From Amaurobius ferox (lineage: Eukaryota; Arthropoda; Arachnida; Araneae; Amaurobiidae): a stretch of 64,000 nucleotides of DNA. The translations under genes and the position numbers were made by a program. Below are positions 57,183 through 64,000 of this stretch, one piece after another. The notes below the pieces were generated by a model. That model was not told where the DNA came from. It saw nothing but the letters and a program-made list of their open reading frames with translations, and did not search any database. The stretch lies in NCBI GenBank assembly GCA_951213105.1, contig OX578145.1, positions 6,313,191-6,377,190 on the forward strand, given 5' to 3'. The first letter of the stretch is position 1. Each line of letters opens with the position of its first letter.

Positions 57183-58247
57183 TTATAAAACTTCTTTTAA
57201 AACATCTGATATGTTGGGGATAAAATCTCTAAGTCTTTGGAGTTGATCAGGACTTAATTTAATGCAAATGGGTTTTAAGCCGAAACCATCATTACCATTT
57301 CTACATAGTTGTTGTAGAATACAATCCTCCTCTTCAAACATAACCAAGAGTGTGTTGTTAGCAACAAAACTGGTGTTGGAGTAAATATTGTTGGTAAATG
57401 CGTACCAAGTATCGGTATTCATGGTAATTCCACGAGGTGTTGGGAAATACTGTCCTCTGTTTTCTTTGAATTCACGAATATGAATCTTTAACTGATGTCT
57501 AAATCTATTCAGAGCTGCAAAGTAGCACCAGTTTAGATCCCATAAGCCAATATTTTCGGAGGCAGGAGGTGGGTCTTTCTTAGATACATCTTCTTGCAAC
57601 CAGTCATGAGATGGAAGCTCGTCCTCTTGTATACTGGGCAGGGGACGCTTTTTACTGCATGAAACCAGCTTTCTAAACGTTAAGCTAATTCTCGCTTCAG
57701 AAATATCAGGCTGAGGTGGAATTCGATGAGAGTAAAGTTCGTTCGTGGGAGGATACATGACATACAGGGAACCATGCTTAGAAGGGATAGTAATAGACTG
57801 TTCACCGCTTCGTTCAAAGATAATGCGACGAGTTGCTCCAAAACTGACACAGGCAATGGCATAGGTAGCATCCAAACCCTTTTCATTATCCTTGTGACTT
57901 CCAATTTTAGCTTCACCATTTGGATAATAGTTTAAAAGCACATAGTTAAATTCCATATCACATGCTTTTTCCACATGTTTCTTAATATCCAGCATCAGGG
58001 GAGTCCATTCGTTGGCTGGAACAGAGGTACCCGAAAAGGCATAAGATAGATCAGCATCTCCAAAGGCAAGGGTTTTACGTAGAGGTGTATAAGATCGTCC
58101 ATGTACAACCACGTTGGTTTCTTTAAAGTCCAATGTTTGCAACTGTTTAAAGATATCATCTGCTGTAGCTTGGTCCATAAATTGTCGAATGTAATGTACA
58201 TTTAATCCATTATTTTCAAATCGAATAATTCGAGGAGAAGAAGTCAT
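57183..58247 (-). CDS. AlkB-type 2OG-Fe(II) dioxygenase fused to a PC4-like domain
   Basis: 354 aa. Residues about 10-195 form an ALKBH2/3-like dioxygenase: FNYVLLNYYPNGEAKIGSHK starts the H-x-D iron motif (HKDNE), then VSFGATRRIIF, HGSLYVM, the second iron His in YSHRIPP and the 2OG-binding Arg in RISLTFR. All key residues are present, so it is probably active. Family members oxidatively remove alkyl groups from DNA or RNA. A charged linker follows. Residues about 250-300 (LKIHIREFKENRGQYFPTPR, then GITMNTDTWYAF) look like a PC4 fold that could bring single-stranded DNA to the enzyme. The pairing is an accessory module, not a core Polinton gene. A role in repairing element DNA is inference. 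Confidence 0.8.
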   Translation of the reverse strand: MTSSPRIIRFENNGLNVHYIRQFMDQATADDIFKQLQTLDFKETNVVVHGRSYTPLRKTLAFGDADLSYAFSGTSVPANEWTPLMLDIKKHVEKACDMEFNYVLLNYYPNGEAKIGSHKDNEKGLDATYAIACVSFGATRRIIFERSGEQSITIPSKHGSLYVMYPPTNELYSHRIPPQPDISEARISLTFRKLVSCSKKRPLPSIQEDELPSHDWLQEDVSKKDPPPASENIGLWDLNWCYFAALNRFRHQLKIHIREFKENRGQYFPTPRGITMNTDTWYAFTNNIYSNTSFVANNTLLVMFEEEDCILQQLCRNGNDGFGLKPICIKLSPDQLQRLRDFIPNISDVLKEVL

Positions 58248-58442
58248 GATAGCAGTTAATAGAAATAAAACAACTTGGCAGGATAGAATCTAACGAGCAA
58301 GTAACCCATCTTAAACGCTATCCCCCACACCAGTGTTTCGCCCCTCCCACATGCTGACGTAACAAACCTGCTCTACCAATCCCCTGCAACCCGCTTCTCA
58401 CGCGTGCGTGACCCCCCGCTCGACAAGAACGGGCATGTTCAG

Positions 58443-58450
58443 TGACGTCA
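58443..58450. promoter_or_regulatory. TGACGTCA palindrome upstream of the AlkB-PC4 gene
   Basis: A perfect CRE/ATF-type octamer (within CAGTGACGTCACTG, a 14-bp palindrome) about 195 bp before the start codon. It is in the same kind of position as the site at 57136. Confidence 0.5.
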
Positions 58451-58584
58451 CTGAAACTTGTTTCGTATGGGTAGTATGCAATGGTAGTATACAATACCAA
58501 CACACACTTAGTTAAGAGAATGAAAACAATACACAGGTGATTATGAATGGAAACACTACACAGGTAATTATAATCAATCATTAT

Positions 58585-58590
58585 TTTATT
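58585..58590 (-). terminator. Polyadenylation signal after the 237-aa Polinton gene
   Basis: AATAAA on the minus strand five bases after the stop codon (TAA at 58596-58598). It may serve the whole upstream (right-hand) gene cluster. Confidence 0.55.
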
Positions 58591-58595
58591 CATTA

Positions 58596-59309
58596 TTATT
58601 CATAATTATCCCATTTTAAATAACAGGATGTTACAGGTTCTGCCTTAGGTGGAGTAGGAGTATAAGGCTGATTATACAAATTTTTGTTTTTTACAAAGTG
58701 AGTAGGTATATTCAGTTCATCTAAAGCTGTTAAAAACACTTGTTGTCCTGTTACAGTTCTTTTCTTTTGTCCAAAAATCAGATTAAATAAATCTCCAATA
58801 TTAGTCTTTGGAATCCACTGCTGATGATGCGAAATATGTCCTTTTTCATTCCATGAAAGAATGTCGGGATGGCCTTTTATAATATCCAATAAATTGCTGG
58901 CATAGTTTCTCATGGTTCGGGGAACACTGTTTAAAATAATATCTTCATATCTTGAGATGTTCTGCTTTGGTAGGGCATCTTCGGATATTTTCATCTCTGT
59001 ATCCATATCTGTATCCATATTCTCGAGAAGGTTTTTGTACGATACTTGCGTATTGAGAAGGTCTTTGTACGATACTTGTGTATTCAGAAGAGGTTCCTTG
59101 TGAGACACTCGTATCCGTGTGTTGAAAGAATCCATCTTTATTTTCTTTTGTAAAAGTTCATAATAAAGTTTCACTTTATCATCTTCACTCAGGGAACTGT
59201 TGAGAATACGAGCCATTTCCTTATCGAAATGGGTTCTATACTTTTCTGTAGCAACATGTTTAGACAAAGAGTCTTCAGGAACCAAGGCATACTTTTTAGC
59301 GTGCTCCAT
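58596..59309 (-). CDS. Conserved Polinton protein, function unknown
   Basis: 237 aa. The N-terminal half is charged and helical (AKKYALVPEDSL, then LDR-like and ILNSSLSEDDKVKLYYELLQ). It contains a small internal repeat, NTQVSYKDLLNTQVSYKNLL. The C-terminal half has LLDIIKGHPDILSWNEKGHI, then IGDLFN and GQQVFLTALDELNIP. I recognise this layout (short helix-rich start, 'sWNekG' and a closing 'nIP' motif) from other animal Polinton-like elements, where it sits beside the capsid cluster. No enzyme motif is visible. It overlaps the next gene by 14 bases, as expected for a compact viral gene block. Confidence 0.6.
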   Translation of the reverse strand: MEHAKKYALVPEDSLSKHVATEKYRTHFDKEMARILNSSLSEDDKVKLYYELLQKKIKMDSFNTRIRVSHKEPLLNTQVSYKDLLNTQVSYKNLLENMDTDMDTEMKISEDALPKQNISRYEDIILNSVPRTMRNYASNLLDIIKGHPDILSWNEKGHISHHQQWIPKTNIGDLFNLIFGQKKRTVTGQQVFLTALDELNIPTHFVKNKNLYNQPYTPTPPKAEPVTSCYLKWDNYE

Positions 59310-59652
59310 TGAAAAGGGTTGTAATCACACTGAGGGCTGCTGGGATGAGTAAGTTCAGAAAACCGCCTTTCTGAATAATAAGCTTGCGTTTCAGGTACAG
59401 TGGCTTACGCTTGTCTGCCAATTCTCGTAAAACAGTCTTGTGATGTCGAAGTTTGCTCTTTTGTTGTGTCGTAAGTGGGATATTACCCTTTAATGTATTC
59501 AGGCTACACTCACAGATGGCTTTTATACAGGAACGAGGAATCTTTTTTAACAAGTTCTTTCGTAGTTTGGTGGGACATAAATGAAGCAGCCGTAATTGCT
59601 TCTGTTGTTGCTTGCTGAGTGTCATCTTCACAACTGAGAGAATACTGCGCAT
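59296..59652 (-). CDS. Small basic Polinton protein with hydrophobic C-terminus
   Basis: 118 aa, very rich in Lys and Arg (KQQQKQLRLLHLCPTKLRKN, LTTQQKSKLRHHKTVLREL). It ends in a glycine-plus-hydrophobic segment, QKGGFLNLLIPAALSVITTL. This basic body with a membrane-active-looking tail is conserved among animal Polintons and recalls small virion core or membrane-lytic proteins, but the role is not established. A second ATG (MTLSKQQQK) nine residues in is a plausible start. Confidence 0.6.
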   Translation of the reverse strand: MRSILSVVKMTLSKQQQKQLRLLHLCPTKLRKNLLKKIPRSCIKAICECSLNTLKGNIPLTTQQKSKLRHHKTVLRELADKRKPLYLKRKLIIQKGGFLNLLIPAALSVITTLFNGAR

Positions 59653-59682
59653 GCGTATTCATTTATCCATTTCGAAAAAGGT

Positions 59683-60342
59683 TTAATGCCTCAGTTTATA
59701 CACGTATTGTGTCTGATCGGGTAAAATCGAGGTGCGCAAACGCATCTCTTCTGGAGTCTCACTGCGCAGGTCTATAAACAAATAAGAATAAGGCTCTCGA
59801 GTGGCATCTTCGTACACTTCTTGGAAGAAAGGCAAATGTCTGGGAAACAGTTGTTTTCCCAAATGCATGATTTGACTCATATCTCTTCGATTCTTGCAGA
59901 GTAGTAGATAATGAGCATTCAGAGTAATTTCACGCATTTCTTTCCCTTTATGAAAAAAATTTTGCGTAATAAACACCACACTTAGATTTAAATGATGACT
60001 TCCTCTCGTAAACAGATGGGTTAATCGTTTATCGTTACCACATTCACTCATTAAATCGTCTATAATAAAGAGAGTATTCAATCCCAGATACTCTTGATAG
60101 TTTTTAGGCAATCCTTCCACAAACAAAACGTTTGGGATTTCATCGTATAAAGGCTGGTGGATCCCATAGAACCACACGATTTTGTCCGGAGGAGGCGAAA
60201 ACATATCCCGCCTGTGTTTAATCATATCCCGCACAAAAAAACTCTTCCCACATCCTGTGGGACCCGAAATAACCATAGTAAAGGGGTGTTGTAAGGATGG
60301 GAACTCCATCGTAAATAACAAGAACAGTATGTTGACATCCAT
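59683..60342 (-). CDS. DNA-packaging ATPase (FtsK/A32-like)
   Basis: 219 aa. Walker A is GPTGCGKS (about residues 28-35) and Walker B is TLFIIDDLM (about 90-98). A sensor-like VVFITQNFFHKG follows, as in the A32/FtsK-type packaging ATPases of Polintons and related double-jelly-roll viruses. It would pump the genome into the capsid. The ATG at residue 12 (MEFPSLQHPFTMVISG) is the more likely start; the first 11 residues are hydrophobic and overlap the intergenic gap. It lies two bases from the protease gene. The frame is complete. Confidence 0.85.
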   Translation of the reverse strand: MDVNILFLLFTMEFPSLQHPFTMVISGPTGCGKSFFVRDMIKHRRDMFSPPPDKIVWFYGIHQPLYDEIPNVLFVEGLPKNYQEYLGLNTLFIIDDLMSECGNDKRLTHLFTRGSHHLNLSVVFITQNFFHKGKEMREITLNAHYLLLCKNRRDMSQIMHLGKQLFPRHLPFFQEVYEDATREPYSYLFIDLRSETPEEMRLRTSILPDQTQYVYKLRH

Positions 60343-60344
60343 AT

Positions 60345-60821
60345 TTATTGGTAAAAAGGTGCACTTATGTGAAAGCGCTTGGTTACAAAGTTATATACAT
60401 TAACATCATTACATACGTCGTGGGGTACAAAGGGTAATAAAAAGTCTTTCAAAGAAGATCCGCGACATCTTGAATACAAATAATAGATACAATAGTGTCC
60501 ACAAACAGCTGTTACATTGCTTTGTAGAGGCATGGGGTTGTACTCTTGGTGCTGGAACGTAGAAACAAAGTCCGAGAGGGGTCCTTCAAAGGCTGTAGGT
60601 GGGTGTCCATAAGAATCAAAGAATTCTATCGAGTCTTTATCTTGCATGTAGAAGGCTACCCAATGGCTTCCTGGATCGGTCGAAGCGTCCACGTTGGCAA
60701 CCAAACAGGCTGGGAATGTCACAATGTCTTGGGGTAGTAAATCACTCGGAAAAACGCCCAGAAATGCATTCTTGGTTATAGGATTCTTGGAGAGGACTTT
60801 ATCCAGTTGCTGGCTTTCCAT
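60345..60821 (-). CDS. Adenain-type cysteine protease
   Basis: 158 aa. The catalytic His is in GSHWVAF (about residue 54), the acidic residue in IEFFDSYG, the oxyanion Gln in PLQSNV and the nucleophile Cys in VCGHYCIYYLYSRCRGSS. The order His, Asp, Gln, Cys and the FLGVFPSDLLP opening match the Polinton protease (PRO), related to adenovirus adenain (peptidase family C5). It would mature capsid proteins. Full length with all catalytic residues. It sits directly between the ATPase and major-capsid candidates, the usual Polinton arrangement. Confidence 0.88.
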   Translation of the reverse strand: MESQQLDKVLSKNPITKNAFLGVFPSDLLPQDIVTFPACLVANVDASTDPGSHWVAFYMQDKDSIEFFDSYGHPPTAFEGPLSDFVSTFQHQEYNPMPLQSNVTAVCGHYCIYYLYSRCRGSSLKDFLLPFVPHDVCNDVNVYNFVTKRFHISAPFYQ

Positions 60822-60823
60822 GA

Positions 60824-62128
60824 TTAATTGGCAAAATCACACAAAATATGTCTAGACTTGTTAATTTCAACCACGTTTTCAAATTCAGCATACAGTAGAA
60901 TGGAGATGGTTTCCTTTAAAGCTTCCGAAAACTTGATTTCCAATCGTAAATTTCCCTGGTGCTGTAGATTCATATGAGGGCCATCGCACATGTCAGGTGA
61001 TAAATCAAATGCGTACAAGGTAAATCCTTTTGCAAATTCGTCTCGGGTCAGATGAATTCCTTTGTCTTGGTTAAATCCAGGGAATAAGGTGTGATAGGCA
61101 CGGATATAGTTGTTTTGGTTAAAGTTCAATTCCAAGGGTCTGCTGGGTACTGGAAGTCCATCCACGTAGACACATAGAAAATTCACGTTGTAATGACCTA
61201 GCAGGAAAGGGTTAGAGTCATACTGTCCATTCATACCCGCATTGTTTAAACAGGCAACGACCACTCTTTTAGGCATCACACCTAAAAAGGCATTATCCTG
61301 CATAAAAGACCAACTGCCTTTAGAAACAGAATACGTCTTACACAGAACGCGGTCAATGGGATACTTGGCCGTGTGCTTCTCCAGGGCTTTTATATGTCCC
61401 AGTAACACGCCGGGGCCCACTTTCACTTTTCGAATAAACATGGAAGCATGCTCTATCATCACTTTATAATCAGGTTTGGCAGCACTAGACACTAAACAAA
61501 AGTCTGATTTGCTACGTGTCATCTTTATCTTCATGTCCACTAAATTCAATATAAGGCGATTCTGCTGAAAAATGTCTGAATGAATCTGTCCAATCATATC
61601 CACGGTTTGGCTTTGTTTGCTTAATTCATATCTTTGTTTCAGTCCTTCGTTAGCATCCTTTTCTGCAAGAGGGTTGGTATTGCTCAGATGGGTGTCTTTA
61701 AAAAAACATTCACAGGTCAATAAACTTTTCTTGGCATCGGCCCCATAGTTCAAGAGGGTTTCTATATAGGCTCTGTAGGGATAGGTGTTGGTCGCTGAAG
61801 AAATAACTCGGTCATTCAAACTCACATCCACTTGGGAGAACAGGGAATGTAGAAATAAGTTCACGGGAGCCACGGGTTCTTTGTCGGCTATAGGCGATCC
61901 ATCCGATTTCACAATCTTTGCTTTCACGTATAGAAAGGAAGAACCCAGATCCATATATTCATCTCCGCTTCCAGATATGTTAAATTCCACGGGACCTCCA
62001 TCTCGTATGTTAGAGAGGGGGTGGTATTCGATAAAATGTCCTTTTTCTATAGCTGTCTGAGTAGGTGGGGTCACGAATAAATCCAATTCGCTCTTGGTAC
62101 AGGGTGAAGAATCTTTATGGATAGACAT
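60824..62128 (-). CDS. Probable major capsid protein (F54H12.2-like)
   Basis: 434 aa. The opening has a conserved polar start and IEYHPLSNIRDGGPVEFNIS, then PVNLFLHSLFSQVDVSLNDR and YPYRAYIETLLNYGADAKKS. Later it has PSRPLELNF and LTRDEFAKGFTLYAFDLSPD, ending NLRLEIKFSEAL and ENVVEINK. This is the family annotated in nematodes as transposon protein F54H12.2 (name from memory), common in animal Polintons and compatible with a double jelly-roll shell protein. Position between the protease and the small basic protein supports a capsid role. The fold is inference; the family match is stronger. The frame is intact. Confidence 0.7.
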   Translation of the reverse strand: MSIHKDSSPCTKSELDLFVTPPTQTAIEKGHFIEYHPLSNIRDGGPVEFNISGSGDEYMDLGSSFLYVKAKIVKSDGSPIADKEPVAPVNLFLHSLFSQVDVSLNDRVISSATNTYPYRAYIETLLNYGADAKKSLLTCECFFKDTHLSNTNPLAEKDANEGLKQRYELSKQSQTVDMIGQIHSDIFQQNRLILNLVDMKIKMTRSKSDFCLVSSAAKPDYKVMIEHASMFIRKVKVGPGVLLGHIKALEKHTAKYPIDRVLCKTYSVSKGSWSFMQDNAFLGVMPKRVVVACLNNAGMNGQYDSNPFLLGHYNVNFLCVYVDGLPVPSRPLELNFNQNNYIRAYHTLFPGFNQDKGIHLTRDEFAKGFTLYAFDLSPDMCDGPHMNLQHQGNLRLEIKFSEALKETISILLYAEFENVVEINKSRHILCDFAN

Positions 62129-62130
62129 CT

Positions 62131-62553
62131 TTAGGAGAAAATATCTCGTGTTCTCGCTTTCTTTGCTGAAGTGGGAATGAAGTGATTCTCGGATCGCTTC
62201 CTCTTTTTATTGCTTTTTCCAGAACCAATCATAGTCTTCATCTGGGTTGCAGCCTTGTCTGTTAAATTACGACCTGCTTCTTTCAAATGGCGCTTGGCTG
62301 CCACTTTTAAATCTTCTCCTCTGGATACATCTCCCATCACATTGAGTCCACTCTGCCATATTTGCTTTCCCACGGCTTTGGCACCCGATTTTAGAATGGG
62401 TACAGCCGCTCTAAAAAAGGAACGAAACAAACTTCCAAATCCATATCCTTTTTGAAATGCAGATCCTTGATAATAATCCAATCCATTACCGGTTTGCTGA
62501 AGATAGTAGTCTTCAAAAGATTTCTGGCAACATTCATAAGGCACATACATCAT
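62131..62553 (-). CDS. Small basic capsid-associated protein (pX-like)
   Basis: 140 aa. It has an aromatic start, then YYQGSAFQKGYGFGSLFRSF and FRAAVPILKSGAKAVGKQI, a glycine- and alanine-rich amphipathic segment. It ends in a Lys/Arg-rich tail (KSNKKRKRS). This composition is typical of the Polinton minor protein resembling adenovirus core or membrane-lytic proteins. It overlaps the penton-like gene by four bases (62550-62553) and lies two bases from the major capsid gene. Exact role unknown. Confidence 0.65.
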   Translation of the reverse strand: MMYVPYECCQKSFEDYYLQQTGNGLDYYQGSAFQKGYGFGSLFRSFFRAAVPILKSGAKAVGKQIWQSGLNVMGDVSRGEDLKVAAKRHLKEAGRNLTDKAATQMKTMIGSGKSNKKRKRSENHFIPTSAKKARTRDIFS

Positions 62554-63288
62554 GAGAGATACTTTTGACGAAAGTGTAGCTTCACGTACGAGCGCCCGCG
62601 TTCAAATGGCGTGAGTTCTCCTGTGTGCGTCCTTATAACGATTTCCAAAGTGTCAATCATCTTTCTACTCACAGGTAAATAGTGGGGGCGGTCGAATGTT
62701 AGAGAAACCAATTCACCGTCGTTTCCGGCCACTTTCACTATGCGTAAAAGGGGTGCTAGTACATCTCCCACAATTTGGGGTTCCACAATGTCGGAATACA
62801 CAAACAGTACATGATAATGAGCGTTCACATCTGCAACGTAGGGTCCTTCCACACTGGTTTCTAAATGAGAGTCCGATTCAATCACCATGGGATTAAAACC
62901 CAGTACTTGGGCCATTCCTTTGTCTAAAATCACTCTTGCTTTGTTCTTTACTTTAATGCGTACTCGTTTCGTAACAGGATTATAATGAAAAGAGATCTTG
63001 TTTTGGTGGTCTTTGATGAAAATAGCTTTCAAAATGTCTGGGATGGTTTCGTAATATCCCGCTGGTATTCTACGTACAAGCATTTTACCATCTCCTAGAT
63101 CAAATCCAATAAAATTGTTCTCGGCAGTTATATTCATCCACGTATGGGGGTATAAAAACTCTAATTCCAATCTCCCAGCTTCCCTTTAGCTCTATAGGGG
63201 TGGGTAATCTCGTAATAAAATGTGAAATTTTATTCTCAGGAAAGTAGCTCATCGAGCTATCACTAGGAAGTGTCACGTAGAAACTCAT
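62550..63288 (-). pseudogene. Penton-like minor capsid protein, frameshifted
   Basis: The N-terminal 40 or so residues (MSFYVTLPSDSSMSYFPENK, then FITRLPTPIELKGSWEIG) are in one frame, from 63288. From about 63170 the homologous sequence continues in another frame (YPHTWMNIT, then VLGFNPMVI and VYSDIVEPQIVG) to the stop at 62550. A single-base change near 63165-63175 explains this. The protein is the single jelly-roll (penton-type) vertex protein of Polintons. It is broken in this copy unless the shift is a sequencing error; the longer frame lacks a good ATG of its own. Confidence 0.75.
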
Positions 63289-63325
63289 CGTATCAACTGA
63301 TTTCAGAAACAGACGTCCCTTGCTT

Positions 63326-64000
63326 TTATAGGGCGGATAAATCAGAGGCAGGTATCCACTGATTAAACTTGTGGGGATAACCTCGGTATTTTACAAAGTA
63401 TTCCATATTATTCTTCTTGAAACGTTTCTTTAACACTTTTTCAATGGGGAATTCCTCTTTCATTCTCACTTTTTGTAGTTCTTGCAGGTAAAAGGTACCT
63501 TGTATGGGTTCTCCTAGTAAATCTTGGATTCTGTATACAGCAGGTTCTCGTTTCACGCATTCTGTCACTTTAAATAATTCTTCTGACCAATTTGTTTCAT
63601 ACCCCTTCTCAAAGGTCATTTTAATCTTGGATACTCGCACAGTGTCCCCCGCATTTAAAATACATTTGGATACACCCTTAGGCAGGTTACCATAGAGCGT
63701 AAACCACACTTCTTGTTCATTGTCCGAATTCACATTCACAGGGGCTTTCTTAATGCTGGAGTGATAGGTATGATTATAGCTATCCATCAACGAGTCCAAT
63801 ACATCCAAATAGCGATAAGTATTCTGATTGGTAAAGTATTTCCACATTTTTGTCTTAAGGGTTCTGTTAAACCTCTCAACAACAGATGCTTTTGTGGTGT
63901 TAAACGTTGTAAAAAACCTGATATGATGTTCTTTAAGTAATTTTTGAAATTTCTGATTCTTAAATTCTGTACCTTGATCCGTCTGCAGAGATTTTGGAAT
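63326..64000 (-). CDS. Retrovirus-type integrase with C-terminal chromodomain, partial
   Basis: The frame is open to the right edge, so the N-terminal zinc finger and first catalytic Asp are outside. Visible are the second catalytic Asp in SLQTDQGTEFKN and the Glu in VVERFNRTLK. An SH3-like region (GDTVRVSKIK) follows, and a chromodomain near the end (IEKVLKKRFKKN, then YFVKYRGYPHKFNQWIP). This is the Polinton/F54H12.3-type integrase that inserts the element with short target duplications. Chromodomains in integrases often direct insertion to marked chromatin. No breaks were seen in the visible part. Confidence 0.9.
   Translation of the reverse strand: MPKSLQTDQGTEFKNQKFQKLLKEHHIRFFTTFNTTKASVVERFNRTLKTKMWKYFTNQNTYRYLDVLDSLMDSYNHTYHSSIKKAPVNVNSDNEQEVWFTLYGNLPKGVSKCILNAGDTVRVSKIKMTFEKGYETNWSEELFKVTECVKREPAVYRIQDLLGEPIQGTFYLQELQKVRMKEEFPIEKVLKKRFKKNNMEYFVKYRGYPHKFNQWIPASDLSAL

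Larger units (their letters stand above)
58248..58595. other. Intergenic region upstream of the AlkB-PC4 gene
   Basis: 348 bp, GC-rich in its centre, containing a perfect TGACGTCA at 58443-58450. The AATAAA of the next gene lies at 58585-58590 (minus strand). A 91-codon ORF here (58318-58593) is probably chance. Confidence 0.5.
55200..64000 (-). mobile_element. Maverick/Polinton (adintovirus-like) element, partial
   Basis: An ordered minus-strand gene set (integrase, penton-like, small basic protein, major capsid candidate, adenain-type protease, packaging ATPase, two small conserved proteins) is diagnostic of Polintons. The left boundary is set only by a rise in GC near 55200; no TIR could be checked because the other end lies beyond the window. 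Family B DNA polymerase is expected to the right. Genes are tightly packed, mostly 2 to 30 bp apart or overlapping, unlike the host DNA. The penton frameshift suggests an endogenised, ageing copy, although most other frames are intact. Confidence 0.88.

Noticed and set aside
58318..58593. 91-aa ORF between Polinton genes
   Set aside because: It lies in the promoter-like gap, includes the polyadenylation region and has no conserved pattern.

Overview
This window reads as AT-rich, intron- and transposon-laden animal DNA, most likely from an arthropod; no species can be named from the sequence. The one recognisable host gene is a secreted EGF-receptor ligand of the vein/neuregulin type on the minus strand. 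Four of its exons are visible (Ig part 1 at 30017-30179, Ig part 2 at 24539-24717, EGF part 1 at 10699-10798, EGF part 2 at 2696-2766). All have GT/AG borders, and the reading phases match across the three introns of about 5.3, 13.7 and 7.9 kb. The 5' exons (signal peptide) and the 3' end were not found. An isolated THAP zinc-finger exon lies at 13393 on the plus strand, inside an intron.

Most of the rest is mobile DNA. From left to right: a dimeric 300-bp satellite (1-930); a tRNA-derived SINE with a perfect 13-bp target duplication (1988-2272); two long-TIR foldback MITEs of the CAGGGTG type (5629-7329); a large palindrome centred in a mariner remnant (about 9547-10482); a near-complete, probably young Ty3/gypsy-type LTR retrotransposon (14220-23636); a second SINE (27150); a hAT-type MITE with a perfect 8-bp duplication and a nested foldback (28491-29436); a Tc1 element with perfect 29-bp TIRs (31652-33181); a 4.4-kb decayed hAT transposon (34771-39142); an element with an internally amplified 216-bp unit (40705-42796) and its unamplified relative (43930-45005); and Helitron-like elements (43198, 53836).

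From about 55.2 kb to the right edge is a Maverick/Polinton (adintovirus-like) element. All its genes are on the minus strand: integrase with chromodomain (cut by the window edge), a frameshifted penton-like protein, a small basic capsid-associated protein, a probable major capsid protein, an adenain-type protease, a packaging ATPase and two small conserved proteins. Two accessory genes follow: an AlkB-type dioxygenase fused to a PC4-like domain, and a second PC4-like protein. The DNA polymerase and the far terminal repeat must lie beyond position 64000.

Two observations stand out. The Gag protein of the LTR retrotransposon begins with what looks like the N-terminal appended domain of cytosolic asparaginyl-tRNA synthetase. 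The Polinton carries an AlkB-PC4 fusion beside a second PC4-like gene, each preceded by a TGACGTCA palindrome.
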